Source: Distichodus sexfasciatus (lineage: Eukaryota; Chordata; Actinopteri; Characiformes; Distichodontidae). From it: DNA of 64,000 bases. The stretch is taken from assembly GCA_032718565.1 (NCBI GenBank), contig JAVGVS010000305.1, positions 471,217 to 535,216 of the forward strand, written 5' to 3'. Under the pieces are notes generated by a model that was given only the letters and a program-made list of their open reading frames with translations, had not been told where the DNA came from and searched no databases. Positions 12,691-24,376 of the stretch are shown piece by piece (position 1 is the stretch's first letter; the number at the start of each line of letters is the position of its first letter). Both the position numbers and the translations under genes were made by a program.

Positions 12691-13689
12691 TATTGCTCAT
12701 TGTTTTATTATTATCTTTGTTATTCCACCCACATTTTCTCGACGCTACTCCTCCTGTAGCTTTTGCGTTCCAACTTTAAAACGTGCTGCTGGGATCATTT
12801 ACAGGCAGTGCCTCCTAATGCACTAAACGTGTGATGTGTATGTCCATGAAATTAAATCTTTTCCCTTTTTTTATCAGTTCTTATTTTTCATTTGCACTCG
12901 TTTTCTGTAAAGCAGCCTTTTGCTTCTTTTCAACAGCCAAACAAATGTCGTATGAGCCGCTTTCATCTCTCCTTTTTTGCCATATTCATGTGTCGAGCGG
13001 CTCATCTGTCTTTTAAGAGACTGCTTGAGCCTGCTCATGAGACTCTAACTTGAAACTCTTTTGTGATTTAATTAGCATCATACAAAGGAATAAATACAAT
13101 TACAGCTGTGTGTTAAACCGTGATTTTCTGACAATCATGTGGTCCTACGTACAAGCATTGCATCACATGTAAAGGCAAACTCGCAGCAGTCTTTGTCCAG
13201 GCCCTTGTTAAATTTGCCACACGTGTTCAGCAAGAGTTTCACGTCATTGTTTGTACACCGGTAGCCAAAAACTCTTTTTTTAGTCAGAGGATAAATTCGG
13301 ACAGTTCCAGAGCCAGACTTTCCCAAACCGCCTACTTTGTTTGAATGCCACAAACCGGCCCGATTTACATTTCGTGGGAGGCTTGTAGAGACGCTGATGT
13401 CAGACTTGAGCAAAGCAAGCGAAGGGCTCCTGGGTTTACAAACTTAATTAATGAAATCCTGTTTTCTACACGAACAAGTCTCATTTCGATTTTCCTCCCC
13501 TTGCCAAAGGTCTGAGTTTCTAGCGGGGAGAAAATGGAGTCTTTTTTGCCACCATACTGTGGAGGTTTAAAAATAGCTCACAGTGTGTTGGCCTTATTCC
13601 AAAACCCACATTCACACACACACACACACACATATACATACACACACACACACACACATAAGCTCCCTTTAAATCCTCTCCCGCCTCCA

Positions 13690-13900
13690 GAACCGCCCCT
13701 TTATTTGCTGCTGGTTGGCCGGCTTCTCTTGACAGGCAGCCTTCGCTTTCCCAGGACTGGCTGCCATGTTTTTTGACTGACAGGCGGTGTGAATGCAGTG
13801 GCTGTGTGAAGTAGCTCCGCCCCCTCTCCGAGCCCCTGCACGTGAATGAGACTGTTGAGAACATCTGAGTGTCGGTGAGCAGAGAGGAGAGGAGAGAGGG
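13690..13900. promoter_or_regulatory. Promoter-like patch with GC box
   Basis: Contains CTCCGCCCCCTC (13815-13826, a GC box for Sp/KLF factors), a CACGTG E-box near 13840 and a CpG-enriched flank, directly followed by a purine tract. This is the most promoter-like stretch upstream of kdm6b after the 17 kb region. Strand and target gene are not determined. Confidence 0.35.
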
Positions 13901-14100
13901 GGAGGACTGGAGAGAGGAGAGAGGAGAGAGGAAAGAGGGGGAACAGAGGAGCTCGGATAGGTGCAGGGCAGCGAGAAAGAACGAGCGGCGTGGAGAAGCG
14001 GAGGAGAAAAAAGAGGAGAGGAGGAGAAAAAAGGGAGAGGAGGAGGAGGAGGAAGAAAAGAAGAGTAGACAAAAGGGGGCAGAGGTAGGAAGGAAGAGAA
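13868..14100. repeat. Polypurine (GA-rich) tract
   Basis: About 230 bases of almost uninterrupted A and G (GAGAGGAG, AGGAGGAGG) on the + strand. It is the strand opposite in composition to the pyrimidine tract at 12.0-12.7 kb. Frames across it on either strand are low complexity and not credible as proteins. Confidence 0.9.
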
Positions 14101-14292
14101 AAGCACGCTCTAAGCTGTCTTTCTTTTTGTGCGTGTGTGTCCGCAGTACGTTGCACACGCTGGTGTGTGTGTGTGTATGTGTGTGTGAATGTGTGTGAAA
14201 ATGATATATGTGCTTCAGTATTTCAATTGGATGAAAGGATCTCGGTCACTCGGCATTATGTCAGTCTGTGTGTCCTAGATGTCTTTGTTGGT

Positions 14293-14325
<33 letters not shown>

Positions 14326-15332
14326 GTGCAACGCCACCGGCATCTCTATTTACTATTTATTGATAATGCCGACACAGTTATGCATGAAACACACTGATCT
14401 CACGTCAGATGGCCTGGTCTATCATTGCAAATTTCATTTATTAAATCATTTCGTAATTTTTTAAATCATTTTAAATAAGACAGACTGATTAAACATGTGC
14501 TGTGTGTGTGTGCTCACACTAGCACCATGTTCCACTAGAGAATTTCATGATGTGTGTGTGTGCGTGTGTGTGTGTGTGTATGTTCTGGCTAAGCTAAAGC
14601 TCCTCTCCTCACCCTGACCTACATTTACAGGCGAATTACCACACGGAGCTGCAGGCACCACAAACCGCTCGGATGTCACAATATTCACGCTGAAAATAAA
14701 CTCAACAAACACACACCTACTTGTTGACACAATTAAACCAGGCACGTTCCCCTGCATCAGTCACACAAACTGGCATAGTTAAACAGCCACCTCCATTGCA
14801 GTTCTTCATTTAACAGCATGCAAGGGTTTATTAAAATATTTGGACATAGGGCTTCAGTGAAAATTATGAACGATCAAACCAGTTTAGATATATGTAAACA
14901 CATACACGCTTTCGGAAAAGAGTTCTTCAGTTGACCTTCCCTTGCCAAATGGAGAGTCATTTTCTTTTCTCACAGGTCCTGTTGAGTATGAGTGTGTCAT
15001 TACAGGCTGACAGAATATCGACTGTTGCTAGTAATGTAGGAAGTAGTGATAAAGCTGAAATTAGCACACGGTCTTGTGTGTTTAGTCTAGCTGACAACAT
15101 GCACCCACCTCCCTACAAGACTACAAAACCAGAGTCTCGATTTGCCCTGTGCACAAGTGCATGTGTGACCAAACACACACACACACACACTCATACATAC
15201 CCACGCTGTTTCGTTTTGGACTTTTTATGCAATGCAGATGCAATAAATATGTGCCATATGTGCTATATACATGCTATCACGTCTATAAACTAAATTTAAC
15301 CTTCATATATAGCTTAACATTTCTCTGGTAAT

Positions 15333-15830
15333 CAGTCCCTACAGGATTTCCCTGGTCTTTTTTCTAAGGGCCTAAAATATTTAGCAGCAGATTTTCTAAA
15401 AAAAAAAAAATTGTGATGAAAGTTGCAGTGTTTTTAGTCGCTTTGTTGCCATTAAGTTGTTGGAGCAAGTCAAAGTGGCGGCAAAAAGTTGTGATTTTCT
15501 CCCCCTTTATAATTATTCTTTAATAATTTTAATAATTTAAATTAATTCGTTAATGAATTAGAGAAATTTATCAAAACCATCATTATTTTAACCATTAACC
15601 ATTTAGTTATTTTTGAAGATAAACATGAGGCTTTTTTTGTCACACGTTTCATGCATCTTCCAAACGTAACAAGGAAATAAGTTTGCTGATACATGGCCAA
15701 CGATTGGTCAGAAATTGTGGAAAAGCTACGGTGATTGGTCAAAACTGCAAGGTCGGCATGAATTTGCAGGGATTGGCTGAATTTGCATTAATAGTTGTGA
15801 TCGCAACATTGCAAAATCCTGGCGGGTCTG
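15333..15830. mobile_element. TIR transposon, copy 1 of a local family
   Basis: The left end is CAGTCCCTACAGGATTT; the right end on the complement is CAGACCCGCCAGGATTT. These are imperfect terminal inverted repeats. The right half (ACGATTGGTCAG, GATTGGTCAAAACTGCA, TAGTTGTGATCGCAACAT) matches the element at 49277-49628. Flanking hexamers GGTAAT and TGTAAA agree at four of six positions. No transposase is encoded. hAT or Dada are possible superfamilies from the CAG ends; not settled. Confidence 0.7.
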
Positions 15831-16107
15831 TGTAAACCATTGATATGTTATACAGTAGATGTGTTGTTACCTGTGTCTATGAAGATCTTAAAGCTACACT
15901 TAACCTCTATATATTGAATTTAATGTTTGTTAGGTGGATAGATTTGTGTTGGGTTTTTGTGAACCTTCACACACAAACACCCACATTTCTCTTCTCACTA
16001 ATTAGATTATTAAATTACACCATGAGCTTGTTAATACTGCATTCATTATATTATGAATTGCACTGTGTGGGGGTGCTGAAGTGTTCATAGTGATCATATT
16101 TGTAAGG

Positions 16108-16215
16108 ATGTAACGATACTTCGATACATCGATTCAGTGATTCCTTTGCATTGATCCAAAATAAAAACATCAATCAGACGCCATACATGTTGTAACGTCA
16201 CTTTATAATCAACTG
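16108..16215. mobile_element. hAT-like element fragment
   Basis: Starts with GGATGTAACGATACTTCGATAC and continues to ATCAATCAGACGCCATACA and TTGTAACGTCAC. It shares its layout with 5103-5215. Such GTAACGATAC ends are usual for hAT-derived elements of fish. Only an end fragment is visible. Confidence 0.45.
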
Positions 16216-16979
16216 AAGGTCTATTTATATTAAAAGAAAATTGTTTTACATTTAAATGTCTGTGTAAGGAATATTTACTTTTACTCTGGTATGGGTTTCA
16301 GTTAATCTATACACCACTGGTTGAGATGGACTTCGTGGCTTTAAAACGTGACTAAATCTTTGCATTTTAAAGAAGTAAAATGGACAACGCGCTGACTGAG
16401 CAATCAAGAGAGGGAATCCAACATATATAGAGATCTGCAGCAGAGTGCAGTAATCGCACACACACTGCTGCTGTGTTAACACGGCTTTAGTTATAACCCT
16501 CTGATACTTAAAAATGTTTGTGCATGTGTGTGTGCTTCATATCTTTGTAGGAACCTTATTATGCTATATTATATATGACCTTAAATAGCCTTATTATGAC
16601 TTGAAAATTTTGAGAAGACATTTATTGTAGACAGTATTGCAGAAGGCAAAAGTGGATACTTTACAAAGATACTAGTACACGTGTGTGTGTGTTTGGGTGT
16701 GTTTAAGAGAGACACAATAAGGGACACATTATATCTAGACAATATTGCAACGGTCAATGTGAATACTTCACAAACCTGGCATTACAAGTGTATATGTGGG
16801 TGTGCTTTATATTTTTGTGAGGACCAGAAGTCCCCATTATGTTTATTATAACAGGAATCCCTGATATTCTGAGGACACTGTCCACAACAACATTCAGTGC
16901 AAGTGCCTCACAAAGATAACAAGATGACACTGTGTGTGTGTGTGTTTGTGGGCGTACATGAGTGAGCCTGTGTACACAC

Positions 16980-17582
16980 GCTGCTGTCTGCCAGGTGAGT
17001 TCTTGATTCGGTGCCTGCTGCCGGCTCGGTCTGGTCTGCACGGACAGGAGTGTATCAGTGGTTGCCATGGAAACACATACTGTACTCAAAAGGTGTGAAT
17101 CGAGGGAGGTTTGAGAGAGGAAAAAGAGAGAGAGAGGGAGAGATTGATAGAGAGAGAGATCTTGGTGAAATGGAGGCTGCTGGGGGAGGGGTTGGCAGTA
17201 AAAAAAAAAAAAAAAAAAGAGAAGTGCACAGAGACTGGCTGGTGGATAGGGGGCTGGGCTTTCGTTCCTCACCACTTCTTCTCTCTCTGTCTCTCTCTCT
17301 CTCTCTCTCTGTCTTTTGCTTTTTTTGCTTTCTCTTTCCAAGCCATTCCTTTCGTTTCTTTGTCTGTCTACTAACAGAGGAAAACAGGGTGTGAGAGTGT
17401 TAGAGAGAGAGAGACAGAGAGAGAAAGAGGGAGCCAGAGAGTTAAAGGGAACAATTTGGGGGGAGGTGAGAGAGAGATAGAGAGAGAGACAACAAATGGA
17501 CCTGGAAAAATTAAACGGACCGGCCACATTCGCCGCTGTGACAATATAAACACACCCTCTATCTGTCAGAGCTGTCTCCCAA
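16980..17582 (+). promoter_or_regulatory. Candidate promoter/5' non-coding exon region of kdm6b
   Basis: Carries a near-consensus RFX X-box, GTTGCCATGGAAAC (17061-17074), then GA-rich tracts, an A-run (17200-17218), a CT-run (about 17280-17312) and a CpG-containing segment (about 17515-17545). It ends in a donor-like CCCAAGTAAGTCC (splice after 17582). Fish and mammalian KDM6B genes have non-coding 5' exons far upstream of the ATG, so this is a plausible first exon. The link is inference: no transcript evidence is visible. Confidence 0.35.
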
Positions 17583-18050
17583 GTAAGTCCTCCCTCCTGT
17601 TTCTCTCTTTTTCTTTCCTTCTTTCTCTCTCTCTCTCGTTATATGACTGGGTCTAGGGGCATTTAAAGGGACCCCAAACTTGGCTGGCTTTAGGTCAAAA
17701 TATCAGCTCACAGACTATGTCTTTCCTCTTGTCAACTAAAAGGAAAGGGCCGGACAGTGTGTTTGTGAGTGTGTGTATGTGTGTCCATGGTCAAGTTCGG
17801 GTTTGTAGCCACGGAGACGCCGGCTTCTGCCCACAGTCTTTGTGCTCGACAGCAGACCGGCATGTGACTGACTTTACTATAGAAATATTTTCTCTCTCTC
17901 TTTCACACACACACACCCACACACAAATACACACACATGCATGCACACCCTTGTCTTTGTGCAACAGAGTAAATGTTGTCTTGCACACACAGCAATATGG
18001 AAATGTGAACTAAGCTATAGATGGGCACTGCTGCACACAATAGAGTGTGC

Positions 18051-18051
18051 A

Positions 18052-18108
<57 letters not shown>
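18051..18108. repeat. (GT)n microsatellite
   Basis: About 28 GT dinucleotides, nearly pure, the longest dinucleotide run in the window. It produces spurious Cys-Val or Thr-His frames. Confidence 0.95.
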
Positions 18109-18111
<3 letters not shown>

Positions 18112-18356
18112 GCGATAGTAGTGCTGTAGTGAATGCTCTCAGGCAGGAAGTGAGCTTATTATGGCTGGATATCATGATCTCAGCCTTCACAGTGCAAATA
18201 AAACACACGTGTGTGTGTGTGTCTGTTGGGTGTGTTCAGATTGAACATTTTTATCCATTTCGAACCTGTGTGTGTTCACTTTGCTCACCACAGTACTTCC
18301 CTATTATCAGCTATAAACCAGATTTGTATTTTCTCATCCCATGAAGTTTCTCAGAC

Positions 18357-18357
<1 letters not shown>

Positions 18358-18402
<45 letters not shown>

Positions 18403-18403
18403 C
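18358..18403. repeat. (CA)n microsatellite
   Basis: About 22 CA units with a single interruption (CAAACA). Together with the GT run 250 bp upstream it forms an inverted pair of dinucleotide tracts. Confidence 0.9.
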
Positions 18404-18571
18404 AGCATGAGATATTAAATTACTGCCCTCTAAGGCCTGTCACTTGCTCTCCTGCTGGCCCGGCTCACAAGAAACACCTGGGATTGGGGTTCTGGGATAT
18501 GGAGAGATAGGCGGATGGAGAGATTGAGAGAAAGAGAGAGAGAGAAAGTAACACAGCTGAACACTCAGAAT

Positions 18572-18668
18572 TGTGCTCCTTCACAGATGGGTCAAAGGCA
18601 TTTTGTTGTGGTGTGCTGTGTGGGGTGTTGTGCTGAGGTGTGTTCACAATGACAAATCATTCACTAAA
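18572..18668 (+). mobile_element. tRNA-derived SINE (family A), 5'-truncated
   Basis: Only the 3' part is present: TGCTCCTTCACAGATGGGTC, CATTTTGTTGTGGTG and the family tail GTGTTCACAATGACAAAT. The tRNA-like head is missing, as expected from incomplete reverse transcription. Confidence 0.75.
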
Positions 18669-18899
18669 TTTCGCCAAAAAAAATCACGCTGCTGCTGCTG
18701 CTGCTGTCACACACTTTGTGTAGATTTGGATGTCCAAAGGATTGTCTTCCTGGGTCCAGATGAAACTGATCCATCAATTCTCCAAACAACCCTGACTTTT
18801 TCACATGCTGGTTCAGTGTCCTTTCTGTTCATGAAGATGGAAAATGTCATAAATGCTCTTTACTTTGCACACTGGTCTGCACTGAGAACATTCGCACCT

Positions 18900-19290
18900 T
18901 ATGGAGTTAGTTTAGAGTAACCAATCAACCTGAAGCGCATGCTTTTGGACTGTGGAAGGAAACCAGAGCACCCAGAGAAAACCCACACCAACACAGAGAG
19001 AGCATGCAAACCCCACACAGAAAGACCCGACGACCGACCCAGGGATCGAAACCAGAATCTTCTGGCTGTGAGGCGACAAGCAAACTACCGCATTATTCCA
19101 CCACCTCATAGGTTGATTGGTGTACTTTTAGGTGTGAATGTGATGTGTTTGTGTGAGTGATTGTGCCCTGCAGGGTGTTGGTGCCTGCCCAGGGTTGGTC
19201 CCTGCCTTGCGCCCAAGATAGGTTCTAGTCCCCACAATATATAATGCTCCTGATAATGAATCTGTAAATTAAATTAGTGAATGAATAAAT
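18900..19290. mobile_element. SINE (family B) with inverted 5' half
   Basis: 18900-19107 reads, on the minus strand, as the head and middle of a common fish SINE: box B near ATCGAAACC, then GCATGCAAACC, GAGCACCCAGAGAAAACCC and GGACTGTGG. From about 19109 the same family continues on the plus strand (GGTTGATTGGTG, TAGGTGTGAATGTG, GTGCCCTGCAGGG, GATAGGTTCTAG) and ends in an AT-rich tail. The two halves meet head to head, as in twin-primed insertions. Confidence 0.65.
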
Positions 19291-19299
19291 ATTATTACA

Positions 19300-21130
19300 A
19301 ACAACTACGCAATAAAATGTCTGTAAGAGTGCTCTTCAGTTTTCAGAGATTCTGTCATTGCCTAAGAACAAATCTAGTATAAGAAAAACAGCGGTGAATG
19401 TTGGAATCATTGAGAAATGCTTACGTGGGTTTTATGAACAAATTGCTTGTTAAGAACAGTCTGTGAAGAGGCCCATTGGTTGCAGAAGTACAGAAACATT
19501 AATTCGTGAGTTTGCAGCCCGCATGTTGTGTGTAAAACCTCCAGACTCACTGTGAGTAACTCAATCTGGCTGCTGTTGACCACAGAGACCCCCCCCCGCC
19601 TTACCCCACCCCTCTCCTCACTCTCTCTCTCTCTCATCACCCTCCCTCTTTTGACCCCATCTCAACTTGTGATGTGTGGATGTTTGTGTCTGTGTTTTTC
19701 TGCATATAAAGGCTCCAAGTCTCACTTTTAATGCAGTGTGACACGGAAGTGGAAACACATTTCTCGGACTAATGTTGTTTACAGCTGAAAGTTGAGAGTG
19801 CTTAACAGTCTCATAACCAGTGTTAATGTAAAGTGTGAGTATGTGTGTGCACGTAGTGAGAGATGAAAGCCGAGAAAGTGAATGAAGGGGGTTGGCAGAC
19901 GGATATTAAAAACAGCAGGCATCGTTTTGAACCTGTCTGGCTGCCGTCTCCCGCAGCACGCTGCCAGGATCATTCGAAGATGGACAGTGACAAAGTGAAA
20001 ATTCCTGAGGAGTCGCGTATCCAGTATGTGTACATTAATTGAGCATATGTTTTTAGGGAAACTTCTGACATTTACTACATTTAAAGGACACAAAATATGC
20101 TAACTTCATTCAAAGGAGGGGTATCGTTACACGTTATATTTGAAGACAGTGGACGGATGTTCTTATCACACATATTGTGTTGGTGAAATCGTAGAAGTGC
20201 TCAAAGTGCGAGCTGTGTGTTTGATCAGTCGAGTTGGCGGTGGTAAAGATGGCCACTTCTGCAAAAGATCAAGCTCGAGCCTCCCCACCACGGCCTTATA
20301 TAAGTTCCACTTTTTAGATTTTTGAGATGAAAGACAATTCGACATGATTCGTGCAGGGTTTGCCGATGCTTACCACAAACGACCTTCATCACTAGGTTCA
20401 TGGTAACAATAAAACCATGCACTGACATTAAAGAGAAAATGTAATTTTGAGTACAATATTTTTAAAGCAAGTATTGTTTTGAAGTAATTCATTTGTATTG
20501 AAGACATGTTTGGTCAGAAGTGCCAAAGTTGTATACTTTGTCCACCTTGTGACCGTTGGACTAGTTATGCACGAACAAGTACTCCTTTGCACCACAGATG
20601 CAAAACAGAGACCACGTATAGGTCTTGAAATTGACAAGAGGCTTCTTCCGGCCAAATGATGTGCATAAAGGGTCTTCAAGAGTTATAGTTATCACCAAGA
20701 AAATCCTAGTTTAGAACGATAACCCTCTGTGTGTGTGTGTAAGCATGCCCATACACGTGTGATGTATGTGTGTGTGAGTGCATTCTCACATATGTATGAT
20801 CACACCTGCAGCAGAAATAGTCACGTTTCCACAGGAAGTCGATGCCACTTCCTTTACAACGACTGAGGGTGACGGGTTCCCATGACGATTATCGTTTTGC
20901 AATGGTCCAGCATTTGCAAACCAGCCCAACCTTTGGCCTGCTCGTATCTCTTCCCATCTTTATGTTTTCTGTTGCTTTCAGTTATCTACTATGTTTAGCT
21001 ATTTTGATAATTAACTTTGCATTTGTATGTGCTTTTATTTGCCTACTTTCTTTCCAACACAGTTTAATCTTCAGCCCTCTTCTCTCATTTCCAAAAAGAC
21101 ATAATGTCTTGATATGAACTCATTATTGAC
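19300..21130. other. Intergenic DNA, no gene seen
   Basis: Non-coding spacer. A CpG-containing unique stretch at about 19860-20030 could be regulatory but shows no decisive motif. No frame here has a splice partner. Confidence 0.4.
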
Positions 21131-21139
21131 TCAACCTCT

Positions 21140-21303
21140 TTAACCCATCCGTGAAGGAGCAGTGTGCAGCTAACAAGCGCATGGGGAGCAGTGCTTGGGG
21201 ACGGTACCTTGCTCACAAGTACCTCAGTGACCTCAGTGGATTCGAACCTGTGACCTTCTGATCACGGGGCGAACACCCTACCGTTATGCCACCAACTGCT
21301 CCA
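21140..21303 (-). mobile_element. tRNA-derived SINE (family A)
   Basis: Minus-strand copy with CATCCGTGAAGGAGCAGTG, ACGGTACCTTGCTCACAAGT, a box B region GGATTCGAACCTGTGACC in + orientation, and a head ending in ATGCCACCAACTGCTCC. It lies about 1 kb upstream of the first kdm6b coding exon. Confidence 0.85.
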
Positions 21304-22082
21304 GGGACTGTGAGAGAGAGGCTTGCTTTTCTCAGTATGGGCAGAGCTGATTACATGAGAACCTACACACATGCTCACACACACTGTGTTTAGGTGCAGC
21401 AGTGTGCTGTGGCCCCATTCCTTTCGTTCTTGTCCCACTAGTATGCCTCTCCACCCACACTGCTCTGGTTGATAGCGATGCATGGACAACCAGTCACTTA
21501 TCAACCCTCGACACACTACTGAGACTCTACTCAGTGTGTGTGAGTGAGTGTATGTGTGTCTTTTCCTGTGCCTGCTTCTTGTCAGGCCTCCCTTGCCATG
21601 ATTAAGCCGACTTGGTGCTTGGTAAAGAGAATGTGTCCTGAATGTGAGAATGAGGCGGCAAAACAGAGGCTGTTTCCGCACACAAACAAAGGCACACACA
21701 CAGCAGTGCAGTGCTGCTTACTACAAAGGCTACTGCCTGTAGAGTCATGACTGAAACAGGCATGTCTGGTTCTGTCAGATCTCTTTGATCATGGTTTTGT
21801 GTGTAAGAGAGAGAGACAGCAAGAGATATTAAGGATAGTTTTTTTTTTCTCTTTCTACTGTTGTGTCTTAAAATGAGTTTGTGTATCATGCTGCTGATTT
21901 CCCTTATACAGCTGTAATTAAATAAAAGTTGTCCTCTAACTTCAAGATGAATTCCTGAGTGCAAAATAAGCAAAAATGATAAGGATTAGGGTTAGGGTTA
22001 GGGCTAACCCTGCATCACACACATTTCCCCAACTCAAACAAAGGCTAATCTCTCTCTCTCTGCTTCTCTTTCAAACGTTCAG

Positions 22083-22155
22083 GCTGGACGTGAGGTCAGG
22101 AGGTGTCTTGCTGTCTCAGTTCTGCACTGGACGGATTCTCACGTGTGTTACTGTG
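22083..22155 (+). other. Candidate 5' UTR exon of kdm6b
   Basis: Bounded by an acceptor-like pyrimidine tract and CAG (TTTCAAACGTTCAG) and a donor-like GTGGTGAGGAC. It sits about 115 bp upstream of the exon that carries the start codon. It has no ATG in frame with the kdm6b start. Proposed only from splice-site look and position. Confidence 0.3.
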
Positions 22156-22274
22156 GTGAGGACTTACTGAGAGATTGGTCATGCTTGCATCAGTTGCATG
22201 CTGTAAATTGTCTGGAATATGTTGTCATACTCACTAACACTGTGTGTGTTTGCGGGTTTGTTGCCCCAGGCTGG

Positions 22275-24376
22275 ATGTATCACACAGCTGAGCAGTACTC
22301 TGCACGGTACACGTGGGACTCCTTCCCCTCTGGCAGGTCAGGCAGAGCACCATGGGCTCCCGGCAGCAGTCGCCACTGGGCTCCTCCCTCCAGGTTTGCT
22401 CCTTCCCAAACATATCCCACCTATTTGTGTTTTGGAGTGAATTGGAAGGTCTAGGGTTCAAATTCCAGATTTGGTCATGTGCAGCCTCCACCAGTGCCGG
22501 TATTAAGTTTCTAAGCAAGTCACTACAGGGAAACTTTCCTTCAACAATCAAGTAAATCAAGAATTTTATGCCACACTGAGTAAGAATGTCCTCATAAATC
22601 ACTCCTCCTTCCTCTCACAGAGGCAGTGGAGGAGTATACCAATCCCAGCAACTGACCCTGAACCACACATCAGGAAGAAACCATCACAAACCTTATAACA
22701 ACAGGTCGGCCCGAATGACGACTCCATCCATCAAAGCTCCAATTTCCCGAATTCATTCCATTAAAGTAATCTGCATGTTGTGTATTTGCTGTCCCAACGT
22801 GATCCCTGCTTTCTTGCAGGCCTCCAGAGTTAAGCAGGGACAGAGGTCATGGCCCCCCAAGAGAGAGAGGCCCAGGAGGTGATCGGACAGGACCTCGTCC
22901 ATGGGGACCGCCACATAACCAGCACCAGAATCCTGAGCATGCCACTCTCAATGGTTACACCTCAGGGTGCGGAGGCCACATCTCCAACAGTAACAATCAT
23001 GGCAACATGCCTCAAAGGGTGAGAGAGAATTTATGTGGGTGATAGGGAGCAAACCCTAGACTGGCCAAAAAGCAGTTGTGGGTAGTGTACCTTGAATTTA
23101 TTACTTAAATAAGAGTAAAGTTTCCTTATTTAGAAAATGACTACAGTAAAATATGTACTGACCAATGTGTTATATAACTAATTCATCTTGTATGTTCCAC
23201 AGTATGGAGGCCCTCACCAGCAGCAGCAGCGCCCCCAGCAGGCACAGGACAAGAGATGGAGCCCAACAGCCCAGTCCAGGGGCTTCCACAACTCCTCTCT
23301 CAAACACCCCACCCCCTTAAACAGTGAGTCTGCCCATCTTAGACACCCCTCACCATCCAGAGAGGACTGCCCCAGCAAGAGGAGCAAAATTGTTGGTTCT
23401 CAACAGGTCAGAGATTTTTCATCTTTGACTTACTATTTTTAATTAAACTTTTAATTTTTTTTATTTAATTCTCCCTCACTGCAACCTTACCGCAATCAGC
23501 ATATGTTTTAACCCAATTAGACTAGAATGTAAATTCACATACATTTGTTTGGTACATAGAAAGAAGGTGATGAATCCTGTAGTCCTCACCAATATTTTGT
23601 ACTTTTTGCACCATCTGCTGGTTAAAATTGCTTCACACAGTGCTCATTTGCCCATTCTTGTTCATGTTCTCTAGGGCTTCCCACCAAGGATGAAGCATTC
23701 TATGAACCGCCCCCCTTCGTCCTATCCCCCTCGAACCTGGAGCCCACCATACCGCAACAACACCCCTTGGAGTCAAACCAATAAAAGACATTCTCCATCA
23801 CGCTTCCAGGTCAAGATATTAAATGGCAGGCTTCAATACAAAAAAACAATTTATAGTCTTTTCAAATGTTGTTTTGGAAAAAGCAGTTGGCTCTTGGAGG
23901 TGTATTTGAGCTCTGTGATATAAACATTTCTACTTGCTGAGTTAACCAAAGTTAATTTCTAATAAAACACTAAGCTTCAGCTCCATTTTTCTTAACAGGA
24001 GTCCAGTCAGTCCGACAACAGAGATCACACTCACAGAACCCATGTGGCTGTCACCCCAGCACTCGGTATCCCTGGACTTTCTTTTCATGGCAGCAAAACC
24101 TCAAAACCCGGCCACCCCTTCCCTCGCACCCACCACAACCCTCATGATCACCCTGGCCCCCGCGGAACAAAAGGGGACTGGGAGCGTCCAGGTGCCCCCT
24201 CACCAGCAAACCTCACCAGAGTGCCTTACAGCCCCCAGCACCAGCTCCTTCCAGCCAAACCACACCGGCACCCAGAAGCAGCCAGAAGTGGGCCCACCGC
24301 CGCAGTACCTCATCTTAGTTGCGGTTCACCAACACCATCCTGGAGGGTCCAGGCCCATCCCAGCACACAGGGCAGT
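22275..24376 (+). other. kdm6b: kdm6b N-terminal exons 1-6 (low-complexity part)
   Basis: Six short exons encode residues 1-373, rich in Pro, Ser, His, Asn, Arg and Gln, with a CAG-encoded Gln4 run near 23215 and RGPGGDRTGPRPWGPP-like segments. This is probably disordered. In mammals the corresponding part holds a degenerate TPR-like helical block after a KPY motif. Here HHKPYNN runs straight into PPELSRDRG with only a 115-bp intron between, and no TPR-like sequence is seen. Mapping to the human regions is by order and short motifs, so it is less certain than for the catalytic half. Confidence 0.8.

Larger units (their letters stand above)
13612..14577. repeat. Cluster of CA/GT microsatellites
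   Basis: CA runs lie at about 13614-13658 and GT runs at about 14162-14200, 14298-14324 and 14551-14578. They flank the polypurine tract and explain the Cys/Val/His/Thr-rich open frames in this part. Confidence 0.9.

Noticed and set aside
13135..13413. A 92-codon minus-strand frame of normal-looking composition
   Set aside because: Not recognised, no partner exons with good splice sites, and in a non-coding context; too weak to call a gene.
13520..14158. A 212-codon minus-strand open frame and two overlapping ones
   Set aside because: They read through the polypurine tract and a CA run; the frames are only Ser/Pro/Leu low complexity.
16754..17527. A 257-codon minus-strand open frame
   Set aside because: It spans GA/CT and A-runs and a GT microsatellite; no domain, and open frames exist on both strands of the same DNA.
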